A DNA stretch of 64,000 nt, from NCBI GenBank assembly GCA_031549085.1, contig JAVBQL010000014.1:62001-126000 (forward strand), read 5' to 3'. This document shows positions 45,175-54,525 of this stretch, piece by piece. Numbering within the stretch: the first letter of the stretch is position 1; each line of letters starts with the position of its first letter. The notes beneath the pieces were generated by a model. It was not told where the DNA came from, ran no database searches, and worked only from the letters and a program-made list of their open reading frames with translations. This DNA is from JAVBQL01 sp031549085 (lineage in GTDB: Bacteria; Spirochaetota; GWE2-31-10; MWDO01). Both the position numbers and the translations under genes were made by a program.

Positions 45175-45609
45175 ATGAATATAGCAAACAACAAACTATC
45201 AGAACAATTTTTATCAAACTCAAAAAAAGTGACACATAGGTTTGGTTATGAGCTTGCACCAAAACTTAGTGTCCCCTCCATTATATCATTTGACGGAGAA
45301 CTTGGTGCCGGAAAATCTGTTTTGATTAGAGGTATATTAGAGGGGCTTGGTGTTAAAGAGATCATACCTAGCCCAACTTTCACAATAGTCAATGAGTATA
45401 GAGTCTCATATCCAATCTATCACTTTGATCTATATCGAATAAACACTCCTTTTGAGCTATATGAGATTGGATTTGAGGACTATATTTATGGAAATGGCAT
45501 CTCTCTTATTGAGTGGGGGGCAAAAGCGTTGAATCTTCTGCCATCAAATTATCTTAAAATAAGTATTGAAATAAGAGACAAAAATAAGAGGCTTATTACT
45601 GTGCATTGA
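45175..45609 (+). CDS. tsaE: tRNA t6A ATPase subunit TsaE
   Basis: A 144-residue P-loop ATPase of the TsaBDE complex making N6-threonylcarbamoyladenosine in tRNA. Walker A is GELGAGKSVLIRG (about 42-54), then SPTFTIVNEY and FDLYRI. It is followed 44 bases later by tsaB, a partner in the same complex. The start at ATG 45175 lacks a strong Shine-Dalgarno. Confidence 0.95.
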   Translation: MNIANNKLSEQFLSNSKKVTHRFGYELAPKLSVPSIISFDGELGAGKSVLIRGILEGLGVKEIIPSPTFTIVNEYRVSYPIYHFDLYRINTPFELYEIGFEDYIYGNGISLIEWGAKALNLLPSNYLKISIEIRDKNKRLITVH

Positions 45610-45653
45610 ATATTTAATATAAATGAGTTTTATTAAATGTTGGGGGGAATTAT

Positions 45654-46361
45654 ATGAATGATACTAATTTGATAGTCATTGATACAGCATCTTTTGACTT
45701 AAAAATTGCTGTTAGCATTATGGGTAGGGAACTCTTTGTTGATAAAAAGGATAGCTCAAATCAAAATGTAGAGATGCTGATTCCCATTATAGATAGTGTT
45801 TTTAAAGAGCTTGAGGTCTCTCCTGATATTATAAATAATATTGCTGTCTGTGTTGGACCTGGCTCTTTTACAGGGATAAGGGTTGGGCTTGCGGCAAGTT
45901 TTGGACTTATTCTTGGCAAAGAGATAGATATTGTTGGCTTTTCTCAGTTTGATGTATATAGGTTTTTATTAAAAAATAGACCTAATTCTGCAATTATACC
46001 TGTTATAGATGCTAAAAAAAATAGTTTGTACACCTCTTTCATATCTACTAGCAAAAGTAGTAGTGATAATGAAAACAGTTATCCCGCAGGAGAGTGTCTG
46101 ACTATAGATGATTTCTTCTGTAAAATTAAAGAGATAGATAACAATATCTGTTTTACTGGCAAAGATTTTTCTCTTATTAAAGAGAGGGTTGATAGAGAGC
46201 TTAACAGAGATTATGAGTATTGCTATCCTGATAACTATTCAAGCAAAGATATGTTTTATGCTATAAAAGAGATGATTGAGAGTGGAGAGAAGGGCTCAAC
46301 AGAGCCGCTCTACTTAAGAAAGAGTGATGCAGAACTTCTTTTGCTGACATTAAGCAGATAA
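45654..46361 (+). CDS. tsaB: tRNA t6A subunit TsaB
   Basis: A 235-residue ASKHA-fold protein. Seen are IVIDTASFDLKIAV at the N-terminus and the signature VGPGSFTGIRVGLAASFGL (about 69-87), with IPVIDAKKNSLY following. It forms the dimer with TsaD in t6A synthesis. GGGGGG lies upstream of ATG 45654. The C-terminus ends EPLYLRKSDAEL, typical of TsaB. Confidence 0.95.
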   Translation: MNDTNLIVIDTASFDLKIAVSIMGRELFVDKKDSSNQNVEMLIPIIDSVFKELEVSPDIINNIAVCVGPGSFTGIRVGLAASFGLILGKEIDIVGFSQFDVYRFLLKNRPNSAIIPVIDAKKNSLYTSFISTSKSSSDNENSYPAGECLTIDDFFCKIKEIDNNICFTGKDFSLIKERVDRELNRDYEYCYPDNYSSKDMFYAIKEMIESGEKGSTEPLYLRKSDAELLLLTLSR

Positions 46362-46392
46362 AAAATATAACTTATATAATATTTTTCTTACT

Positions 46393-46908
46393 CTATATAA
46401 ATTTCAAAACTTTAAATAATATAATTAGGAATGTGATTGAAATAAGTATTAGTATTACCCAGTTATACCACTTTAATGGACGATTATTACGAATTATATT
46501 GTCAATAAATAGAACAATGCCTAGAAAAAAGTTAAATGTAATGAAGGTTAAAAATAGATATATCCAAAAATAAGTAATACTATCTAAAATATGATTAATA
46601 GACACCTCATTTATATTTTTGTTTTCTTCATAATTAGCAATTGATATCATAACTATGTAAATAAATGAAAAAGCATTAATAACTGATATTGCAAAATAGA
46701 GAATTAGCTTTCGCACTCTTTTACTTTTTTCAAATAAGTTATTTTTTATAATAATGATATTAAAAACTATCAAAAAAATAGAAAAAAGAAGTGGTAAAAT
46801 AAAGGTTACAAATGGAGTGAATATAGACATTAAAACAGATGGCAAATATAGTAAAACTATAAGTATATATAGAATTATTTTTATAATTTTTTCTTTTTTA
46901 ATATCCAT
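46393..46908 (-). CDS. Small polytopic membrane protein of unknown function
   Basis: A 171-residue protein with about five TM helices (for example IIKIILYILIVLLYLPSVLM, FITFNFFLGIVLFIDNII, WVILILISITFLIILFKVL). No motif is recognised. Lys/Asn/Ile-rich composition and high AT content, together with the broken gene upstream (47000-48285), suggest an accessory patch. Downstream of that gene on the same strand, separated by two hairpins. Confidence 0.65.
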   Translation of the reverse strand: MDIKKEKIIKIILYILIVLLYLPSVLMSIFTPFVTFILPLLFSIFLIVFNIIIIKNNLFEKSKRVRKLILYFAISVINAFSFIYIVMISIANYEENKNINEVSINHILDSITYFWIYLFLTFITFNFFLGIVLFIDNIIRNNRPLKWYNWVILILISITFLIILFKVLKFI

Positions 46909-46930
46909 TTAGTTATTATATATTAGATAA

Positions 46931-46993
46931 GTTAAGAAAACAATTCTTTTCTTAACAGAAGGTAACTATATATATTGCTATATATAGTTACTT
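46931..46993. terminator. Two adjacent hairpins after the broken gene
   Basis: GTTAAGAAAA/TTTTCTTAAC at 46931-46956 and GTAACTATATATA/TATATATAGTTAC at about 46964-46993. Both lie directly downstream of the broken gene's last codon. Confidence 0.55.
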
Positions 46994-46999
46994 GTAACT

Positions 47000-48285
47000 T
47001 TAATAAAAGTTATTTATTTGGTATTTTGAGCTATAACGAGACATTCTATCAAATAGTTCATTATGTTTGGCAACCTCATTTTCCATAGGAGTGTTTGGGA
47101 CAGCATCTGCTAGGTTTATTTGTGATCTAAGATAATCAGATATATTACTATTACTTGTATCTACATCTTTTCCACTCCAATTGGGCAAAAACACACCATT
47201 TTCGCTTATACTAGTTGCTGGAATAATAAATCTATCTGTTGCAGGTGTTTTTTTAATTTGCTATATAATGTAGCGATTATATCGGGCAATACTTTATAGA
47301 ATTTTCCTCTCCAATATACAAAATCAACATCAACACCACGAGGGGTTTTCTCTCCATATCTAACAACTCCCTCAAAAGCCCCATGTACTCCATCTCGCTC
47401 ATTTCCAAGAAAAAACACATTTCTGTCAGAGTTGTTTTTTAGTACTCCATCTTCGCTACTAGAATAGCGGTCAAGTCCTCTAGCCAAGGCAAGCCTTGTT
47501 GTCATAGGTTTGTATTTTCCACTGGTATAACCCTTTTCACCAATATATAGTTTGTAATCTATTATTAATCTATTAACATCCCTCATTTTATTAAATAGAA
47601 GCTCAATATCATCATACTTTATATTTCTAAAAGACTCAGCATAGAGAGTTTTATATATATTTATCATTTCAATAATCTCATCATCTTTTTTGGCTTTCCA
47701 CTTTTGATAGTTTGGCTTTAAGAGCTTTTTTAGCTCATCTCCCTCTGCCTTTACATCAGCTAATCTAACATCAATTTCATATTTGTATAGAAGCTCATCT
47801 ATACTTCCAGTTGTAGTGCATATAATTTTTAACTGGTCAAAATCAATATTTTGATGATCTCTTATAGCCCTATCATAAAAATGTACCATTTTAAGCTTTA
47901 GATTATCATCTTTAATATCCCTCCACTTTCTATCATTTAGAAGCTGATATCTATAGTTCATGCTCTCCTTTGTAGAGACCTTAATCTCAATTGGTCCAAT
48001 TGAAAGAGTGTGCTCTTCAAAAAATAGCTTACTGCCATGATCAATAAAAATTTTATTTTGATAGATTCTAGTAAAGATATCAAAAACCCATCTGACCTCT
48101 TTAATAGGGCTCTTCTTATAGCTTGGGATTGCTCTCTCATAAATCTCTTTAACAGCTTTCTCAATCTTTGTAGTAAAGCTGTCGCTATTAAAATTTTTAT
48201 TTCTAACCATCTCATTTTTAATATCACGTTCAAATTATCGCTTGATTCTATCAAGTTTATCCTTTACATCACGTTTTATATCCAT
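47000..48285 (-). pseudogene. Unrecognised gene interrupted by an in-frame TAA and a -1 frameshift
   Basis: The probable start is ATG 48285, which has AGGAG seven bases upstream. The frame opens MDIKRDVKDKLDRIKR, then TAA (48237-48235), and continues in frame FERDIKNEMVRNKNF into a 334-codon open frame ending at 47206. Before that end an A7 run (47254-47248) offers a shift of one base backward. In the new frame translation continues KTPATDRFIIPATS and runs on through FLPNWSGKDV to a stop at 47000. So one gene of about 428 codons seems to be split three ways. Segment FEGVVRYGEKTPRGVDVDFV is not a family I know. It may be a decaying accessory or phage-derived gene, or be recoded. Confidence 0.7.
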
Positions 48286-48354
48286 GATAAAACTCCTTTT
48301 TAACATTAATTTAGAAATAAGTTGTTATACCACACATCTATAGCTGGATGCTGC

Positions 48355-48420
48355 CAAACTCTTCGGAAATCTTTTGATAAGCAAACTTTTCCGAAAGATT
48401 TGACGAAAGTTGCTTTGTTA
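48355..48420 (+). promoter_or_regulatory. Switch-like set of overlapping inverted repeats upstream of the ferredoxin/AOR genes
   Basis: Three pairings compete for the same bases: TTCGGAAA (48362-48369) with TTTCCGAA (48388-48395), AAATCTTT (48367-48374) with AAAGATTT (48394-48401), and AAGCAAACTTT (48379-48389) with AAAGTTGCTT (48406-48415). They lie 136 bases before the ferredoxin start codon. Confidence 0.4.
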
Positions 48421-48555
48421 TTTAGTTTTTATGATTTAAGAGATTTTTTTAGCTTTAAAGAAAATGCTTGATTTTAATTGTTATAACAGATATCTTTCTA
48501 CTATAAATTTACAATTTAAAATGTATCTATTTCTATCTACAAATGAGAGACCTTT

Positions 48556-48969
48556 ATGAGATTAAAAGTTGTTGATGCAGAAAAATGTGTTGGCTGTCAA
48601 TGCTGTATGTTTGCGTGTACAAGACGATTTGGAAAATCTGGGACATCAAAAAGCTCAATACACGTAAAATCCAATGGAGATAATGGCAAGGGCTTTATTG
48701 TTGTTGTTTGCCGTGCTTGCAAGAATCCGCCATGTGCTTTGGTATGTCCTAATGATGCCCTAAGACTTCGCAATGGCGGCGGCGTGATACTTGATGAATC
48801 AAAGTGTATTGGCTGTGGCATGTGTAAAAAAGCGTGTGTAATAGGTGCTGTCTTTACTGATAACAAAAACAAGCCTATGATCTGTATCCATTGTGGTTTT
48901 TGTGCAAAGTATTGCCCATATGGGGTGTTGACTCTTAGAAAAGAGGAGGGTGATGATGTTAAAGAATGA
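48556..48969 (+). CDS. Four-cluster-type ferredoxin, electron carrier of the aldehyde oxidoreductase
   Basis: A 137-residue iron-sulfur protein. Cysteine motifs CVGCQCCMFAC, CRACKNPPCALVC, CIGCGMCKKAC and CIHCGFCAKYC are spaced as in HycB/NapG-like multi-cluster ferredoxins. The start is ATG 48556. It is followed directly by the aldehyde ferredoxin oxidoreductase; the GTG that could open that gene lies before the end of this frame, so the two are coupled. It is the likely redox partner. Confidence 0.92.
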   Translation: MRLKVVDAEKCVGCQCCMFACTRRFGKSGTSKSSIHVKSNGDNGKGFIVVVCRACKNPPCALVCPNDALRLRNGGGVILDESKCIGCGMCKKACVIGAVFTDNKNKPMICIHCGFCAKYCPYGVLTLRKEEGDDVKE

Positions 48970-50743
48970 TACTTTATCAAAAGTTTTATATATAGACTTA
49001 TCAAAAAAAGATTACAAAATAGAGGACAGAAGTGATCTTTTCTCAAAATATATTGGCGGAACAGGTGTTGCAACAGAGCTTCTCTTTGAGAACTGTCCAA
49101 AGGGTATCGACCCATACTCCAAAGAGGCACCAATAATATTTGCCATAGGGGCGATAACTGGAATGTTCCCGCTTGCATCAAAGACAATCGCCATGTTCAA
49201 GTCTCCCCATACTGGCAACTTGGGAGAGAGCCACTGCGGAGGGCGAACTGCAGCCTCAATCAGAATGGCGGGCTTTGGAGCTATTGTGATAACTGGTAAG
49301 AGTGATATCCCTGTCTATCTTAGTATATTTGATGGGAAGGTAGCCTTTAAAAATGCAACAACCCTCTGGGGAATGAGTGTTATCTCTGTTACTACAAAGA
49401 TACTTGGTGATATCGAACAGAGCCCAGGAGACCGCTCTATTATGTGTATAGGGCGTGCTGGCGAGAATCTAATATCATATTCAAGTTTGACGGCAGATAC
49501 ATTTCGCCACTTTGGAAGGCTGGGGCTTGGTGCAGTTTTTGGGAGTAAAAACCTTAAGGCGATTGTTGTTGGCGGTAAGGACTCTATCTATCCAAAGGAT
49601 TCAAAGCAATATCGCGAGACATATGATGAGATCTTTAAGGCTGCAACAAGTTCATCATTAATGAAAAAATATCATGAGCTTGGTACTCCAGAAAATATTA
49701 TCCCTCTAAACAAACTTAAGGGCTTACCAACGAAAAACCTTCAGCAAGCCTCCTTTAATGAGGGAATAGAGAAGATATCTGGAGAGTACTTTGCTGAAAA
49801 GTATCTCGGAAGGCGCCTTGCCTGTGCACACTGTCCTGTTGCTTGTATACACGTTGCAGCATTGCGGGAGCCATATGAAGATGAGCCCTATTTTTATAAG
49901 ACAAAGATGATTGGCTATGACTATGAGCTTATATATGCCCTTGGCACTATGCTTGGCGGTACTGATCCAAAAGATGTGCTTAGGCTGATTGATGCAATAG
50001 AGGCTGTTGGGCTTGATACTATGAGCAGCGGTGTTATATTGGCTTGGGCAACGGAGGCCTTCGAGAAGGGGATAATTAGTGAGAAGGAGACACTTGATGT
50101 AAAGCCTGTGTGGAATGATTATAGAGCCTATATCAAGATGATAGATTATATTGCTTCAATTAAGAATGATTTTTATAAGGCTTTAGGGCTTGGGGCGGAC
50201 TATGCTTCAAAAGTGTATGGCGGAGAGGATTTTGCTCTCACATTTGGCAAGAATGAGATGCCAGGCTATCATACAGGGCCAAGCAGCCACTTGGGTGCAT
50301 TTTTGGGAGCAAGACACAGCCACCTTGATAATGCGGGTTACAGCATTGACCAGAAGGTCTTGATAACAAATACAATTGAACCGAGAGAGCTTGCATTAAA
50401 GATTATCAATGAAGAGAAGTGGAGACAGATCTTATCAAGCCTTGTAGTCTGCTTTTTTGCGAGGGGTATTTACACTGAAGAGGTTGTATTAAAGGCTCTT
50501 GACTCTGCTGGCTTTGAGATGACAAAAGAGGACTTGGTAAGAATAGGTGAAGAGATATACAATAGAAAATATGAGTTTAAATTCAGAGAGGGATTCAGCC
50601 TTGATGAGTATAAGCTTCCAAAGAGGATATTTGAGACAGTTGCTCCAACAGGTATGATTGATGAAAAATATATGAAAGATACCATAAAAGAGGCAAAAGA
50701 TATAATAGTCTCTGATATAGCTAAGAATAATTTGACGAAGTAG
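48953..50743 (+). CDS. aor: Tungsten-containing aldehyde:ferredoxin oxidoreductase
   Basis: A protein of about 596 residues of the AOR family, which oxidises aldehydes to acids with a bis-pterin tungsten cofactor. Seen are YIGGTGVATELLFENCP, GRTAASIRMAGFGAIVITGK, SYSSLTADTFRHFGRLGLGAV, the iron-sulfur Cys set CAHCPVACIH and the fourth Cys in LVVCFFARGIY. Start choice: ATG 48953 or 48956 after GGAGG at 48945-48949. It overlaps the ferredoxin gene. Presence implies anaerobic metabolism and molybdopterin synthesis elsewhere in the genome. Confidence 0.93.
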   Translation: MMLKNDTLSKVLYIDLSKKDYKIEDRSDLFSKYIGGTGVATELLFENCPKGIDPYSKEAPIIFAIGAITGMFPLASKTIAMFKSPHTGNLGESHCGGRTAASIRMAGFGAIVITGKSDIPVYLSIFDGKVAFKNATTLWGMSVISVTTKILGDIEQSPGDRSIMCIGRAGENLISYSSLTADTFRHFGRLGLGAVFGSKNLKAIVVGGKDSIYPKDSKQYRETYDEIFKAATSSSLMKKYHELGTPENIIPLNKLKGLPTKNLQQASFNEGIEKISGEYFAEKYLGRRLACAHCPVACIHVAALREPYEDEPYFYKTKMIGYDYELIYALGTMLGGTDPKDVLRLIDAIEAVGLDTMSSGVILAWATEAFEKGIISEKETLDVKPVWNDYRAYIKMIDYIASIKNDFYKALGLGADYASKVYGGEDFALTFGKNEMPGYHTGPSSHLGAFLGARHSHLDNAGYSIDQKVLITNTIEPRELALKIINEEKWRQILSSLVVCFFARGIYTEEVVLKALDSAGFEMTKEDLVRIGEEIYNRKYEFKFREGFSLDEYKLPKRIFETVAPTGMIDEKYMKDTIKEAKDIIVSDIAKNNLTK

Positions 50744-50904
50744 TACAGAAAAAATAGACGCTATTTCTTTAAAATATCTATAAACACTCAAGCTAAAAAA
50801 AACTAATACCAAAAACAGATGACACTTAATAATTATTAATTTATAAATAGAGGCCTACCTATTTGAGTAATGGTATTTATATTAAATTAAAAAGAGTTTT
50901 TTAT

Positions 50905-52947
50905 ATGACCTTAGATAAAAAAAATAGATTATTAAATTCGTTTTTAATAGCTTTTCTATTAACATTTACTCTACTTATTTTTGGGGAACTAATGACCTAC
51001 CTTGGCAATATAGGGGAGCTCTCCTACTCATTGGTAAGTATTTTTGCCTTTTTTTCTATTATGTTTCTATTTTCACTAATATTATTAACATTCATCTTTT
51101 CACTCTTTTCTGAAAAGGTGATCTATATATTTTTTATAGCTGCACTTTTGATATCTATACAGAGCAACTTTATGGTTTGGAGCTATGGCGAGTTTGATGG
51201 TTTAGCCATAAAGTGGAGTAAATATTTCTACTATGGAATTATTGATACTTTGGTATGGGCTGCAGTGATTTTTATTGCTGTAAAAAAAAGAGATCTGCTA
51301 TTGAAAAATATAAGACTTATAACAGTTATGTTTATCTCTTTTGAGATTGTTGTGCTTCTATTAACAATATTTTCAAATAATGTGTTTGAAGCAGAAAAAA
51401 AGAGATGGTTCAAAAATATTGAACTAACAGAGAATATAAATTTTTCTAAAAATCAAAATGTGATAGTCTGGCTTCTCGATATGACAGAGTCTGAAATATT
51501 TGAAGAGATAATAGATGAGAGAGAGGAGTATAAAAGCTATTTTAAGGATTTTACTTATTATAAAGATTATCTAGCAGCAACTCCATATACAAATACGGCG
51601 ATCTCTCCATTGTTTACAACAAAGGTCTTTGATAATCAGGAGTCAAAGATAGATTTTTGTATAGAGGCTTTTTCTGATCCAAGCCACTCAATACTAAAAA
51701 TTTTAAAAAACAGTGATTATAATATTGATATGTATATGACTGCAAAGGATCAGCTATCCTATGAGTCATATTATATAGATAACAAAGTTGTTTCCAACAC
51801 AAAAAAGAGAAAGATTATCTCAAAAGAGACAAAATCGTCCCTATACCTTTTAGATTTTTCTCTAATGAGAGCCTCCCCTCATATTTTAAAGAGATTTATA
51901 TATAATAATGGAAGATTGTTGTTTTTTGATTTTTCAAATCGGGTCTCTGTCAGCACTCTGTTTTTTAATATGAAGAAAGATAAAAAAGAGAGTGAGCCTC
52001 TTTTTGAATCAACAGGAGAGCCGCTATCAAAATCTGAAGATAGTGTAAAAATAGTTGAAGAGAAAAAAAATGATAGCCTCTTGGATAGAGCTCTGCATCC
52101 AAAGGATAGTGATGGGCTTTTTGTTAGGGGGCTTATTAATGGCTCCTCCATTATAGATAAAAACTGCTTCAGCTTTTTTCATTTAGATGGAGCCCATGTG
52201 CCATTTAATTTTGATGAAGATGGAAACTACATTGCAAATCCAAAAGAGAATAAAGATTCATATAAAGGGAAGTATATATATTCGCTAAAATTGACAAAAC
52301 TATTTTTGGACTACTTAATGAGCAAAGAGATATATGACAACTCTTTAATAATTATTCTAGGCGACCATGGTGCATCAAGCGGAGCGATAGAGAACAATAG
52401 GCCTATACTAGCAGAAAAAGTGAGAGGTAGCGCCCTTTTTATGATGAAGAGACCAAATGAAACAAATGTGACTTTAAGAGAAAAGAGCAGCAAAATATCA
52501 GCATTTGATATTGAGAAGACCATTTTAGAAATAATGAATGTAGATTCAAAAAATATCAGCGGAGATAGTATAGATAGTATAAAAGAGAGTGAAGAACGAT
52601 TGAGAAAGTTTTACTATCATGGATTTGGCAGCAAAGATAGATTGAACTATTTACCAACAATCTATGAGTATAGCGTTTCTGGAGTTCTCAAAGAGAACAA
52701 CTCATGGAGGCTTACTGGAAAATTATTTATTAAAAATGAGATAATAGATTTTCTTGATAAAAAAGCCATATCAAAAGCCAATTTTCAAAGAGAGATAGTA
52801 TCAAAAATAGATAATACCATTGACAGAGAGTTTGTTCTATCTCTATATAGTGAAACAGAAAACGGATTTGTCATAAAAGATATTGACAATGAGAGTAAAT
52901 ATAGGTTAATTGATATTTTGATAGATAGTTTTGCAAAAGGACTTTAA
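50905..52947 (+). CDS. Membrane-anchored sulfatase/phosphoethanolamine-transferase-fold protein
   Basis: A 680-residue protein started at ATG 50905. About five N-terminal TM helices (to about residue 160; FLIAFLLTFTLLIFGELM, LITVMFISFEIVVLLLTIF) precede an extracytoplasmic alkaline-phosphatase-fold domain (about 180-560). Segments NVIVWLLDMTESEIFEE, FHLDGAHVPFNFDEDGNY and IIILGDHGAS match the LTA synthase/EptA sulfatase superfamily (metal-binding D at the start, then HxP and DHG). The nucleophile, normally Thr or Ser after the first motif, is probably Thr near TPYTNTAISP. It may transfer phospho-groups to surface glycans or lipids. It ends one base before tgt. Confidence 0.75.
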   Translation: MTLDKKNRLLNSFLIAFLLTFTLLIFGELMTYLGNIGELSYSLVSIFAFFSIMFLFSLILLTFIFSLFSEKVIYIFFIAALLISIQSNFMVWSYGEFDGLAIKWSKYFYYGIIDTLVWAAVIFIAVKKRDLLLKNIRLITVMFISFEIVVLLLTIFSNNVFEAEKKRWFKNIELTENINFSKNQNVIVWLLDMTESEIFEEIIDEREEYKSYFKDFTYYKDYLAATPYTNTAISPLFTTKVFDNQESKIDFCIEAFSDPSHSILKILKNSDYNIDMYMTAKDQLSYESYYIDNKVVSNTKKRKIISKETKSSLYLLDFSLMRASPHILKRFIYNNGRLLFFDFSNRVSVSTLFFNMKKDKKESEPLFESTGEPLSKSEDSVKIVEEKKNDSLLDRALHPKDSDGLFVRGLINGSSIIDKNCFSFFHLDGAHVPFNFDEDGNYIANPKENKDSYKGKYIYSLKLTKLFLDYLMSKEIYDNSLIIILGDHGASSGAIENNRPILAEKVRGSALFMMKRPNETNVTLREKSSKISAFDIEKTILEIMNVDSKNISGDSIDSIKESEERLRKFYYHGFGSKDRLNYLPTIYEYSVSGVLKENNSWRLTGKLFIKNEIIDFLDKKAISKANFQREIVSKIDNTIDREFVLSLYSETENGFVIKDIDNESKYRLIDILIDSFAKGL

Positions 52948-54069
52948 TTGTTTGAGATAAAATATAGAGACAATGGCAGCAATGCCCGTGCAGGAGAACT
53001 GAAGTTATATCACAACAGTGTGAAGACTCCTGTCTTTATGCCTGTTGGTACAAATGGGGTTGTGAAGACCTTCTTCCCAAAAGAGCTTTATGAGATGGAT
53101 ATAGAGATTATACTCTCAAACTCGTATCATATCTATCTTCGGCCCGGAATGGATGTAATAAAAAAGGCAAATGGGCTTCATAAGTTTTCAGCATGGAACA
53201 GAAATATCCTAACCGACTCTGGCGGTTTTCAGGTCTTCTCTTTAAGTAAAATTGTTAAGATAAAAAATGATGGCGTTGAATTTCGCTCACACATAGATGG
53301 TAGTAAGCATTTTCTTACCCCGGGCGATGTCGTTGAAATTCAGAAGACGATTGGAAGTGATATAATGATGGTTCTTGATCACTGTACACCTCCAAATATA
53401 TCATATGAGAAGGCGAAAGAGGCACTTGATACCACTACGCGCTGGGCATCACTTTCAAGAGACTACTATAAGAATAATATTGATACAAATAGGCAAAGGC
53501 AGTTTGGAATTGTTCAGGGCAACTTTTTTAAAGATTTGCGTGAAAGAAGTGCTAATGAACTAATCAACTTGGATTTTGATGGGTATGCAATTGGTGGGCT
53601 CTCTGTTGGCGAGACGAAAGATGTTTTTAATGATATCATAAGTTTTACTGCTCCAATTCTTCCAGTTGATAAGCCTCGCTACCTTATGGGGGTTGGTACA
53701 CCTGAATATATATTGACCTCTGTTGAAGCAGGCATTGATATGTTTGATTGTGTCTTTCCAACGCGAATTGCAAGAAACGCCTCTGTGCTAACTAAATATG
53801 GAAGACTTAATATGAGAAATGAGAAGTATAAATTTGATGAATCACCTGTTGATGAGAGCTGTGGCTGTTATGTATGTAAGAACTTCTCAAAGTCATATAT
53901 CAGACACCTCTTTAAAGCAAATGAGATAAGTGCCTCAAGGCTTGCAAGCTACCATAATATCTACTTTATGAAGAGCTTTATGGATAGGGTTAGGGAATCT
54001 ATAATTTCATCAAATTTTGCTGAATTTAAAAGAGAGTTCTTGTCATCATATCTTGTTAATGGAAGCTAG
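52948..54069 (+). CDS. tgt: tRNA-guanine transglycosylase
   Basis: A 373-residue TGT that exchanges guanine for preQ1 in the tRNA wobble position. Seen are VKTPVFMPVGTNGVVKTF, LTDSGGFQVFSLSKI (catalytic Asp), GYAIGGLSVGE, FDCVFPTRIARN (second Asp) and the zinc motif CGCYVCKNF...H. It starts with TTG 52948, which directly follows the stop of the sulfatase-fold gene, and has no clear Shine-Dalgarno, so translation is probably coupled. Confidence 0.97.
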   Translation: MFEIKYRDNGSNARAGELKLYHNSVKTPVFMPVGTNGVVKTFFPKELYEMDIEIILSNSYHIYLRPGMDVIKKANGLHKFSAWNRNILTDSGGFQVFSLSKIVKIKNDGVEFRSHIDGSKHFLTPGDVVEIQKTIGSDIMMVLDHCTPPNISYEKAKEALDTTTRWASLSRDYYKNNIDTNRQRQFGIVQGNFFKDLRERSANELINLDFDGYAIGGLSVGETKDVFNDIISFTAPILPVDKPRYLMGVGTPEYILTSVEAGIDMFDCVFPTRIARNASVLTKYGRLNMRNEKYKFDESPVDESCGCYVCKNFSKSYIRHLFKANEISASRLASYHNIYFMKSFMDRVRESIISSNFAEFKREFLSSYLVNGS

Positions 54070-54101
54070 CTTAAATGTCTCTGCTGGTTTCCATTAAAAA
54101 A

Positions 54102-54281
54102 CTATAGAATCATTCTCTTAATCTCACCAACAAGGCTGCAGATCATATTTCCGCTGTTTTTTATATTATCACTATCAAGAAATTCAATATCACTTGACAT
54201 AAGAAGACTTGCGATAGTCCTTATATTGTTAAGCTTCTCCTCAATGGTGTAGTTGATCTGAAAGTTATAGTTTTCATCCAT
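54102..54281 (-). CDS. Small protein, 59 residues, unrecognised
   Basis: ATG 54281 follows a strong Shine-Dalgarno (GGAGG, six bases spacing). The frame encodes MDENYNFQINYTIEEKLNNI, then SLLMSSDIEFLDSDNIKNS and NMICSLVGEIKRMIL, and ends at TAG 54102. The composition is that of a real acidic helical protein. A consensus-like minus-strand promoter (TTGAAT, 16-base spacer, TATAAT, at 54573-54546) lies 265 bases upstream, on the far side of a structured RNA element. Function unknown; a second TATAAT at 54309-54304 may allow a short leader. Confidence 0.65.
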   Translation of the reverse strand: MDENYNFQINYTIEEKLNNIRTIASLLMSSDIEFLDSDNIKNSGNMICSLVGEIKRMIL

Positions 54282-54343
54282 ATGAATCCTCCAAAAAAAA
54301 AATATTATAACCTATCTAATTTTTATAGAGGCCTAATCTTTTT

Positions 54344-54525
54344 ATGGGGATAGTAGGAAGCCCATAAAAGAGGTCGAACACCTGAATGCTCCCCCACATT
54401 AAAGAAGCAGACAGCCCTACAATTATGGGCTTACTGATGGTCAATTGAAAAGGTAGCTATACCTTTAGAACTGACCATTTAATGTGGTAACAATGAGAAG
54501 CTGTAACAGGGTGTTCGGACCCCAT
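54344..54525. ncRNA. Pseudoknot-capable structured RNA candidate (possibly 6S-like or a leader)
   Basis: Strand is uncertain. A closing stem ATGGGG/CCCCAT is followed by GGTCGAACACC/GGTGTTCGGACC, then an open bubble, CCACATTAAA/TTTAATGTGG and a terminal hairpin TGGTCA...AAAGGT/ACCTTT...TGACCA. In addition AAGCCCATAA (54358-54367) is perfectly complementary to TTATGGGCTT (54423-54432). On the plus strand T9 follows directly; on the minus strand a good promoter precedes and a small gene follows. ATTATAACCTAT flanks it on both sides (54304 and 54546). The rod-with-bubble form suggests 6S RNA, but I recognise no known family. Confidence 0.5.

Noticed and set aside
47958..48254. 98-codon overlapping frame on the minus strand
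   Set aside because: It overlaps the broken gene in another frame and has no ribosome binding site; composition is not protein-like.
48556..50743. Known Moco/tungsten riboswitch call for the AOR leader
   Set aside because: I could not match the leader to the consensus of that class; only overlapping inverted repeats are reported.
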